Positions 58,465-64,000 of a DNA stretch of 64,000 nucleotides are shown here, piece by piece (within the stretch, counting starts at the first letter, position 1; each line of letters begins with the position of its first letter). The translations under genes and the position numbers were made by a program. The DNA lies in contig DCUP01000006.1 in NCBI GenBank assembly GCA_002327845.1, forward strand, positions 62,001 through 126,000, read 5' to 3'. Below the pieces are notes generated by a model, which worked only from the letters and a program-made list of their open reading frames with translations, ran no database searches and was not told where the DNA came from. Source of the stretch: Patescibacteria group bacterium UBA2211. Its GTDB lineage: Bacteria; Patescibacteriota; Minisyncoccia; Minisyncoccales; Minisyncoccaceae.

Positions 58465-59196
58465 TTACTTTAATGAAAACGAAGCTTTGACGGTAATCAT
58501 GATTTGTTTTTCCACTGTAGAGGTATCGTAATTTCCATAATCAGAAATGTCAATTGAGTTTGGTTGCATCACTTGAACTACGCCCATACTGGCTGATTTT
58601 AAGGTACCGACTTTCTTTCCAGTACTTTTTGCAATACTCTCAGCTCTTGCTTGAGCATCTTTCATTGCCTCAGGTAAAAGCGTTACTCTCATTTCTGGTA
58701 GCTTGGTATAATAATATTCAGGAGAATATGCGGAGAAGATAACGCCTTGATCAATTATGGTTTGAATATTTTTTGAAATAGTCTGTATTTTTGCAATATC
58801 TGAAGATTGAACAGTTACATTTTGAATTAGAGAATATTCAGTTGGAGTGCCAACACCTTTATCGTAGTTATATTGTTCCTGCATTGATACTGGAGAAATA
58901 GTCAGTTCGGCATCTGTAATGCCACTATCTTTTAAAAACTTTAGCACTATAGCTTCATCAGCTTTCATTTGGGAGTAACCGATCTTTAGATTAGAAGAAT
59001 AAACAGTTCTTGAAAAACTACTATTCCATTTAACGCTATCTGCTGTGACAGATTGTTTAGCTGAACCAGTTACACTCAATGAGTTATCTGCCGCTTTAAT
59101 TTGATATAGAGAAAAAGAAATAATACTAACTCCAATAATTAGAAAAATTCCTAAAATTATCGAAGTTTTAATTAGGCTCTTTTCTAAAATTTCCAT
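58465..59196 (-). CDS. SIMPL domain membrane-anchored protein (copy 2)
   Basis: A 243-residue protein with an N-terminal membrane helix (about 10-32) and an extracytoplasmic SIMPL domain. The domain starts SLSVTGSAKQSVTADSVKW and has the conserved later block AMKDAQARAESIAKSTGKKVG. It is related to but distinct from the copy at 22950-23753. Function is unknown. It is transcribed singly with a terminator. Confidence 0.9.
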   Translation of the reverse strand: MEILEKSLIKTSIILGIFLIIGVSIISFSLYQIKAADNSLSVTGSAKQSVTADSVKWNSSFSRTVYSSNLKIGYSQMKADEAIVLKFLKDSGITDAELTISPVSMQEQYNYDKGVGTPTEYSLIQNVTVQSSDIAKIQTISKNIQTIIDQGVIFSAYSPEYYYTKLPEMRVTLLPEAMKDAQARAESIAKSTGKKVGTLKSASMGVVQVMQPNSIDISDYGNYDTSTVEKQIMITVKASFSLK

Positions 59197-59256
59197 AATT
59201 TTTTTTCTTTATTATTGTTATACTTTAATAATAACACCATTCAATCTTTTGTAAAG

Positions 59257-60612
59257 TTATATCTCGTAAAACTCTTTATATTTAGGAATTATTGAATCCC
59301 CCTTACTAATCCCATCTAATGCTTGAGCAAAAGACAAGCTAGATTCTTCTTCTCCGTGAATTATGAATATCTTCTTGGGAAATGGCTTATTAATCGCCTC
59401 TATCCAGTTGACTAAAAAAGTCCTATCTCCATGAGAAGAAAAAGCAAAAATACTTTTTGTTTCTGCCTTAACTTTTATCTTTGCTCTATCTATTTCAATA
59501 AATTTTTCTCCTTGTAAAAGATTTGATCCCAACGATCCTTTTGGTTGGAAGGAAATTATTAGTAAAGTATTTGCAGAATTGCCTAAGTATTTTTTTAAAT
59601 AACCTTTAATTTTTCCACCTTCAAACATTCCACTTCCAGCAAGAATTATTTTTGGTGGCATTGTTTTATCAACTTTTCCGGCTTGAGCTTCATTTCTGAT
59701 TACCTCTAATCCTTCAAAATCAAATAAATCATCTCCCTTAGAAATTAATTCTTTTGATTCTTTATCATAAAAATCGGCATACTGTTTATATATCCCCGTA
59801 GCTTTTATAGCTAAAGGACTATCTAGAAACACTGATATGTCTCCCACTTTTCCATTTTCTATAAAATCATTTAATGTATAAAGTAATTCTTGAGTTCTTT
59901 CTAGTGCAAAAACTGGAATCATTAATACCCCTCCCTTTTTAATTGTTTCTTGAATTGTTTGCCTCAATACTTCTATTCCCTGCTCTTTAGATTCATGTAA
60001 TCTATCTCCATAAGTAGACTCTACAAAAACAGCATCGGCTCCAGATATAAACTCCGGATCATTAACAATTGGTGCTGGAGGGTTACCTAAATCTCCTGAA
60101 AAAACAAGTTTCTTTTCTTTTCCTTTATCATTTATCCAAACCTCAAAAATAGATGATCCTAAAATATGTCCAGAATCTCTCATCCTTATTCTTACATTTT
60201 CATTAATACTTTTTTCTTCTCCATATTTTAAACAAGTAAAAAAGTTTCCTAATGATAAAATATCGCTCTCTGTAAAAAGGGGGGCACAAAAAAGACGCCC
60301 CTCAATCTGAGCAACCTTAAGAGCATCTAAAAGTATTATTTCTGTTAAATCTCTAGTTGGAGCCGTAGAATATACTCTACCGCAAAATCCTTCAGCAAAA
60401 AGCTTGGGTAATCTTCCACAATGATCAAGATGAGCATGCGTCAAAAGAACAAAGTCTATTTCTTTCGGATCAAAAGAAAAATCTTCTAAATTTTTATTAG
60501 AACTATTTCCTTGAAACATTCCGCAATCAACTAAAAATTTAGTTTCACCAGATTCAATTAATATGCAAGAACCAGTTACTTCTCGACAGGCACCATTAAA
60601 AGATATTTTCAT
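59257..60612 (-). CDS. Beta-CASP metallo-beta-lactamase nuclease (RNA-processing type)
   Basis: RNase of the CPSF73/YSH1-like group, 451 residues. Motif 2 is LLTHAHLDHCGRLPKL at about 57-72; the beta-CASP region has VESTYGDR, IPVFALERTQELL, LAGSGMFEGG and the RMMBL end FSSHGDRTFLVNWI...FIIHGEEESS. It likely trims or degrades RNA in the cytosol. It starts on the last base of the PspC stop codon (TAATG), so the two are coupled. Confidence 0.95.
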   Translation of the reverse strand: MKISFNGACREVTGSCILIESGETKFLVDCGMFQGNSSNKNLEDFSFDPKEIDFVLLTHAHLDHCGRLPKLFAEGFCGRVYSTAPTRDLTEIILLDALKVAQIEGRLFCAPLFTESDILSLGNFFTCLKYGEEKSINENVRIRMRDSGHILGSSIFEVWINDKGKEKKLVFSGDLGNPPAPIVNDPEFISGADAVFVESTYGDRLHESKEQGIEVLRQTIQETIKKGGVLMIPVFALERTQELLYTLNDFIENGKVGDISVFLDSPLAIKATGIYKQYADFYDKESKELISKGDDLFDFEGLEVIRNEAQAGKVDKTMPPKIILAGSGMFEGGKIKGYLKKYLGNSANTLLIISFQPKGSLGSNLLQGEKFIEIDRAKIKVKAETKSIFAFSSHGDRTFLVNWIEAINKPFPKKIFIIHGEEESSLSFAQALDGISKGDSIIPKYKEFYEI

Positions 60613-61067
60613 TATTGTTCTTTACTATTAAAAATAATCCTTAATCCAATTAAAATTATAATCAACGCCCAAACAATTCCCCAGTTAATAATTGAAAATG
60701 GATTAAAATCAAAAATTTGCTCGAAAAGAATATCTAGCCCTATAAAAATAATAATCAATCCTATGATATTCTTAATATTTACAATCCAATTTCTATTTTT
60801 CTTTATTTCTTCGGCAAGTTGTTGGGTTTTCTCCCGCGTTCCACTAATCACTTCTCCAATATTTTTATTGGCCTTTCCTTCACTATTAGGAATCAATATA
60901 GCCAAAATTAAATAAATAATAATTCCTGAACCACCAGTAAAAGTTAAAAGAACAAATAAAATCCTAACAATTAAAGGATCTATTTCGAAATACTCGCCCA
61001 GTCCTCCACAGACTCCAAAAATAATACTATTAGTCTTTGAGCGATAAAGTTTCTTTGTGTTATTCAT
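60612..61067 (-). CDS. PspC domain membrane protein
   Basis: A 151-residue envelope stress-type protein with a PspC domain at the start (KLYRSKTNSIIFGVCGGLGEYF, LVRILFVLLTF) and two further membrane helices near the C-terminus. PspC proteins sense membrane damage or anchor regulators. It has an extended -10 promoter at 61094-61102 and is coupled with the beta-CASP gene. Confidence 0.93.
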   Translation of the reverse strand: MNNTKKLYRSKTNSIIFGVCGGLGEYFEIDPLIVRILFVLLTFTGGSGIIIYLILAILIPNSEGKANKNIGEVISGTREKTQQLAEEIKKNRNWIVNIKNIIGLIIIFIGLDILFEQIFDFNPFSIINWGIVWALIIILIGLRIIFNSKEQ

Positions 61068-61093
61068 TTTAAAGTTTTAAATTATTATTATTT

Positions 61094-61102
61094 ATTATAC
61101 CA
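61094..61102 (-). promoter_or_regulatory. Extended -10 promoter of pspC
   Basis: Minus-strand TGGTATAAT is an extended -10 element 26 bp before the pspC start codon. Confidence 0.55.
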
Positions 61103-61112
61103 TAAAGTACAA

Positions 61113-61140
61113 AAGTAAAAAATCGCCGAAGCGATTTCTT
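61113..61140 (-). terminator. Terminator after the DUF378 gene
   Basis: Stem AAATCGC-TTCG-GCGATTT and TTTT on the minus strand, 13 bp after the DUF378 stop codon, with a stable UUCG loop. Confidence 0.88.
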
Positions 61141-61150
61141 ACTTTTATAA

Positions 61151-61345
61151 TTATTCTTTACCCATAAAATAAGCGAAAAGTAGATATAGGGCTGACAATC
61201 CGACTAAATCATATATCACGTAAGACAGGCTGCCAAAAAGTGAGGAAACGAGATTAAAACTAAAGAAACCAACCAACCCCCAGTTTAATCCTCCAACAAT
61301 TACTAATATCAGAGCAATTAAACCCACAGTGTTTAGTTTTTTCAT
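61151..61345 (-). CDS. DUF378 membrane protein
   Basis: A 64-residue protein with two membrane helices and the DUF378 hallmark IVGGLNWGLVGFFSFNLV near residues 17-34, then VIYDLVGLSALYLLF. Function unknown. It has its own promoter (61391-61419) and terminator, so it is a single-gene unit. Confidence 0.93.
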   Translation of the reverse strand: MKKLNTVGLIALILVIVGGLNWGLVGFFSFNLVSSLFGSLSYVIYDLVGLSALYLLFAYFMGKE

Positions 61346-61390
61346 TTTATTTCTTTTGGTTTATTAAGCGACCTTTGATGTGCTAATAAT

Positions 61391-61419
61391 ATTTTATCTT
61401 GCTCCGCTTTTATTGACAA
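61391..61419 (-). promoter_or_regulatory. Sigma70 promoter of the DUF378 gene
   Basis: TTGTCA (61414-61419), exactly 17 bp, TAAAAT (61391-61396) on the minus strand; start near 61384, giving a leader of about 39 nt. Confidence 0.7.
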
Positions 61420-61440
61420 CAAAATTATCCCCAAAAAAAT

Positions 61441-61815
61441 CTAATTTAATGTTTCTATTTTTTCAAGCTTTTTAACTAAAACCTCTCCATTATTTTCTAG
61501 CCCTCTAATTTCAACTCTGTCTCCAATAGTTAAATCTAAACATGAATTTGTTTCATTTTCACAAATACTATCTTCATTGAAAATTAATTTAACACTATTA
61601 GCTGGAGCACCCACAGTCTCATATGATAAATACCAAATATTTTCAACAAAACCAGGATTATTAATAATAATATTTCCTTCTTCAATGAAATTTATATTCT
61701 CTTTTTCTCCCGTAGAAGAAAAAAATTGCCAATAAACAAAAAGGCTAATAATTATTAATACTATTACGCTTAAAATTATGATAACTAAAGAAGTTCCCTT
61801 ATTTGTCTCAATCAT
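61441..61815 (-). CDS. Hypothetical single-pass membrane protein
   Basis: Not recognised. The 124-residue protein has one N-terminal membrane helix (about 10-32) and an extracytoplasmic beta-rich domain with a pair of cysteines (CENETNSC) and a C-terminal RGLENNGEVLVKKLEKIE. It lies 10 bp after the GerMN/Gmad2 gene, in the same orientation, and both are membrane-anchored, so they may act together. Confidence 0.7.
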   Translation of the reverse strand: MIETNKGTSLVIIILSVIVLIIISLFVYWQFFSSTGEKENINFIEEGNIIINNPGFVENIWYLSYETVGAPANSVKLIFNEDSICENETNSCLDLTIGDRVEIRGLENNGEVLVKKLEKIETLN

Positions 61816-61825
61816 GTTATTTTAT

Positions 61826-62641
61826 TTATGGCTGAAGAATATCTTCTGTTCTCCCGTTTATACTAATTATTACATTTTTAACCGTAGAAAATTGCATTAA
61901 AGTTTGAATAATTTGCTCTCTAATCGCTAAGACTCGACAAGAACCTCCGACTCCTTGTTCTAAAGTTTCATCAAAATCTATCTTTGCGGTTCCATTGGTA
62001 ATTGTTAAACCATTAATCTTCACCCCCTCATTTATACTAGTAAAATATCCTGCTTCTTTTTCTTCCTCACTTAATCCCTTTAATAATTCTTCAATCGTTG
62101 CTCTCGCTATTCCTTCTGTTTTAATGATTTCCCTTTCTATTGGATAGTTATTTTTACAAGAATCGTCTCCTTGTTTTCCGAAATACAAAATAACTTTGAC
62201 TTTTTCTTGAGAAGCTTTAACTGGAATACTAAACATTTCTGAATGCTCTGGTAATCCGCTTGGATTTTCATTATAAAAATTTAGAAATACTTCATTTTCT
62301 TTAAGAATAGTAAAATTTAAGTTTGCTTCGAAAGTAATAGGAAATTTCATAAAATCGGAAGTAGCCATTAAGGGAGCAAGACCCAATATTGTTCCGTCTG
62401 ACTCAACTAATTCAACTCTTCCAACTTGTCCTTCAAAACCAGCCCATTTTCCTCCAGTAACAATTCCTTCAATAAATAGGGGTGATTTAATAATTTGCCC
62501 CTCTTTAATATTGCTTATTTCTATTTCATTGTTAATAATAGCTCCTTCTTTATTCTTTAAAAAATATCCTGTCCAAAAGGCTGCTCCAATTACTAAAAGC
62601 AATATTAATCCGATAACTAATTGATTGTTTTTTATTGTCAT
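61826..62641 (-). CDS. Gmad2-GerMN membrane-anchored protein
   Basis: A 271-residue protein with an N-terminal membrane helix (about 8-28), then a Gmad2 Ig-like domain (IEISNIKEGQIIKSPLFIEG, RVELVESDGTILGLAPL) and a GerMN domain (VILYFGKQGD, ATIEELLKGLSEEEKEAG, GTAKIDFDETLEQGVGG). The pair is known in spore-germination and other wall-associated proteins of Firmicutes and is frequent in Patescibacteria. Probably a peptidoglycan-related surface protein. It overlaps the NUDIX gene by ATGA. Confidence 0.93.
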   Translation of the reverse strand: MTIKNNQLVIGLILLLVIGAAFWTGYFLKNKEGAIINNEIEISNIKEGQIIKSPLFIEGIVTGGKWAGFEGQVGRVELVESDGTILGLAPLMATSDFMKFPITFEANLNFTILKENEVFLNFYNENPSGLPEHSEMFSIPVKASQEKVKVILYFGKQGDDSCKNNYPIEREIIKTEGIARATIEELLKGLSEEEKEAGYFTSINEGVKINGLTITNGTAKIDFDETLEQGVGGSCRVLAIREQIIQTLMQFSTVKNVIISINGRTEDILQP

Positions 62642-63108
62642 ATTGTTTTAAGATTATAATCTAATAATTTATCATTATTCTCAAAAACAAACTTGCCATT
62701 AAATTTATCTCCATTTAAAAATAATGGTATCCAATAAATATCATCAGCCCACATCTTTTCAAAAGGAATTTCTCTAATATTAAACCATTTTGGGCTCATT
62801 TCTTCAGTTTCTGTTATCTCTCCACTGTATTTCAAGACATCAAAAATGTGAACCTCTAAAAGTTTTCCTGTATCAAGGAAATGAAAAAGAATTATTCCTT
62901 TTTCTTCTAATTCTTCTGCCTTTAATCCTGATTCCTCTTCCATTTCTCTTATCGCCGCCTCAATAATTGTTTCTCCTTCTTCAACCTTACCGCCAAATCC
63001 ATTCCATCTACCCTCACCAAATCCTCGTTTCTTCATTCCCAAAAGAATCATTTCGTCTTTTTTAGCAAGACAAAGTGTTAATATTTTTGGTTTCGACAAT
63101 GTATCCAT
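62638..63108 (-). CDS. NUDIX hydrolase (8-oxo-dGTP diphosphatase-like)
   Basis: Hydrolase of 156 residues. The Nudix box is GGKVEEGETIIEAAIREMEE, followed by ESGL, and the preceding sequence WNGFGGK is like MTH1-type enzymes that clear oxidised purine nucleotides. The C-terminal PKWFNIREIPFEKMWADD also fits MTH1. It ends in a 4-bp overlap with the GerMN gene and is divergent from the permease gene. Confidence 0.93.
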   Translation of the reverse strand: MDTLSKPKILTLCLAKKDEMILLGMKKRGFGEGRWNGFGGKVEEGETIIEAAIREMEEESGLKAEELEEKGIILFHFLDTGKLLEVHIFDVLKYSGEITETEEMSPKWFNIREIPFEKMWADDIYWIPLFLNGDKFNGKFVFENNDKLLDYNLKTI

Positions 63109-63167
63109 ATATATATCTTAATACAAAATAAATATTAAGACAACTTCCTAAGATTTTAAACTTAAGA

Positions 63168-63173
63168 TATAAT
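63168..63173 (+). promoter_or_regulatory. -10 element of the permease gene (leaderless)
   Basis: A perfect TATAAT on the plus strand only 6 bp before the ATG at 63180, so the start point would fall at the ATG. No good -35 is seen at 17 bp. Confidence 0.5.
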
Positions 63174-63179
63174 CAAAAT

Positions 63180-63827
63180 ATGATTGAACAATTTTTAACT
63201 GCTATCTTAATGGGAATATTGATAAACATTGATGTTTGCCCCTTAATGGCTAATTTAGCGGCCATTACTTATATTTCCAAAAACTCAAAAAATAAAAGCA
63301 TAATCCTACACGGATTATTTTATTCATTGGGAAGAATTTTAAGCTATACTAGCATAGCACTTCTTATCTATTTCGGACTATCTTCTTTTCACTTTTCTTT
63401 CTTAACTCAATATGGAGAAAGAATAGCTGGGATAGTTTTAATTATTTCTGGAATAATAATGTTCATTTTGGCTAACAAGGATGATGATGAAAATGAGAAA
63501 GAAATAAAAAACTCAACAATATCAAAAGGCTATTTTGGCTCTTTTTCCTTGGGGACAATGCTCTCTCTAGCTTTTTGTCCTCACAGTGCTGCTCTTTTCT
63601 TTGGAATATTAATTCCTTTAACAATAAAATCTGCTGTCGGATTACTTCTTCCTCCTTTTTTTGCCATAGGAGCAAGTCTACCAATTATAATCTTTTCATT
63701 TTTCTTAAGTTATAATACTGAAAAAATAGAAAGTATTTTTAATAAAATGGAAAAATTAGAACAACCGATAAGATATTTTACAGCTATAATATTTTTACTA
63801 ACAGGATTAATATTTTTCTTCAATTAA
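63180..63827 (+). CDS. CcdA/ArsG-like membrane permease
   Basis: A 215-residue six-helix membrane protein. Two Cys-Pro/His motifs in helix starts, NIDVCPLMANLAAITYI near 17-33 and LGTMLSLAFCPHSAALFFGILIP near 120-142, match the DsbD/CcdA-like sulfite exporter TauE/SafE group and its ArsG-type members, where paired cysteines are redox or substrate sites. Function may be electron transfer across the membrane or efflux of a small thiol-binding compound. It is followed by a bidirectional terminator. Confidence 0.82.
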   Translation: MIEQFLTAILMGILINIDVCPLMANLAAITYISKNSKNKSIILHGLFYSLGRILSYTSIALLIYFGLSSFHFSFLTQYGERIAGIVLIISGIIMFILANKDDDENEKEIKNSTISKGYFGSFSLGTMLSLAFCPHSAALFFGILIPLTIKSAVGLLLPPFFAIGASLPIIIFSFFLSYNTEKIESIFNKMEKLEQPIRYFTAIIFLLTGLIFFFN

Positions 63828-63829
63828 AA

Positions 63830-63855
63830 AAAGGATGACTGGTCCTTTAATTTTT
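63830..63855 (+). terminator. Terminator shared by permease gene and right-edge gene
   Basis: Stem AAAGGA/TCCTTT with a 7-nt loop, flanked by an A run and a T run, between two convergent stop codons; usable on both strands. Confidence 0.6.
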
Positions 63856-64000
63856 AATTATGACATCCGCCACTGCAAAGCTTGAAACAAGAAAAATTCT
63901 TGAAAAGTTTTGAATACTTTGCTTTAACAAAGTCGATGGCATCACTCTTGGAAACGAAGTATAGGATACTACCATCAGTAAATGATGGATTGTAGATTGC
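63854..64000 (-). CDS. C-terminal fragment of an unknown protein (cut by right edge)
   Basis: An open minus-strand frame enters at the window edge and stops at 63854, giving 48 residues: a hydrophilic alpha/beta-looking stretch (LYFVSKSDAIDFVKAKYSKL) and a Cys-rich tail ending CSGGCHN. I do not recognise it. The frame lacks stop codons, uses sensible codons and ends next to a hairpin, so it is probably real. The less AT-rich sequence resembles the other orphan genes of the window. Confidence 0.5.
   Translation of the reverse strand, partial: AIYNPSFTDGSILYFVSKSDAIDFVKAKYSKLFKNFSCFKLCSGGCHN

Overview
This window looks like a piece of a small, AT-rich bacterial genome from the Candidate Phyla Radiation (Patescibacteria), most likely Parcubacteria-like. 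The evidence is the strong A+T bias, dense one-strand gene runs with overlaps of a few bases, AT-rich leaders that mostly lack Shine-Dalgarno sequences, and a typical gene set: a minimal SufC/SufB pair, a DUF5663 gene next to a membrane VirD4/TraG-like ATPase, a PcrA-like helicase fused to an Fe-S nuclease, SIMPL proteins, a beta-CASP nuclease and GerMN/Gmad2 lipoprotein-like domains. TGA is used as a normal stop (e.g. the ATGA overlap at 7676-7679), so this is genetic code 11, not the recoded TGA of Gracilibacteria/Absconditabacteria. The lineage is an inference from gene content.

Layout. 1-2.9 kb: str operon (rpsL-rpsG-fusA, fusA cut by the left edge). 2.9-5.2 kb: an SDR, an archaeal-type thymidylate synthase-like protein and a site-2 protease. 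5.2-5.8 kb: rpmB and tRNA-Pro on the plus strand, facing an unrecognised ~150-nt non-coding RNA gene on the minus strand that has its own promoter and terminator. 5.8-11.3 kb: adenylate kinase-like protein, ComEC-like metallo-hydrolase, DUF1858, SufB/SufC, ferredoxin, pyrophosphatase, GpsA. 11.3-19.0 kb: helicase-nuclease, then a four-gene unit ending in small acidic proteins and headed by a VirD4/TraG-like ATPase. 19.1-24.9 kb: repair, envelope and folding genes (AlkD, UppP, PrmC, UDG, FKBP, SIMPL, MetRS-beta-like, superoxide reductase, RRM protein). 25-27.8 kb: plus-strand NagZ, HlyIII and a mini beta-carbonic anhydrase. 27.8-30 kb: TypA and a Cys-rich orphan.

30.1-38.4 kb is the most unusual region: an ~8.2-kb operon with a consensus promoter (38361-38389) and a strong terminator (30139-30166). 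It encodes six secreted or membrane proteins: two WxL-like proteins, a DUF916-like membrane protein with a C-terminal LysM, a dockerin protein and two membrane-anchored cohesin proteins, one of which carries a DUF3850/ASCH-like domain after its membrane segment. This reads as a self-contained cohesin-dockerin/WxL cell-surface complex.

38.4-55 kb: SecA, HPF, a tiny histone-H1-like protein, MurB, an O-antigen-ligase-like TPR protein, a flavoprotein, YchF, an ATP-cone nuclease, thymidine kinase, MazG, and an [FeFe]-hydrogenase with a NuoF-like partner and a small membrane protein; then TspO, a DUF333/DUF3298 protein and CapA. 55-57 kb: plus-strand DUF2090 and CrtC-like lipocalin. 57-64 kb: MATE, SIMPL, beta-CASP nuclease, PspC, DUF378, GerMN, NUDIX, a CcdA/ArsG-like permease and a partial gene at the right edge.

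Together the genes suggest a fermentative, anaerobic, episymbiotic-type cell: H2 production coupled to NADH, Fe-S assembly by a two-gene system, oxygen defence by superoxide reductase, nucleotide salvage, and a heavy investment in surface adhesion or assembly.
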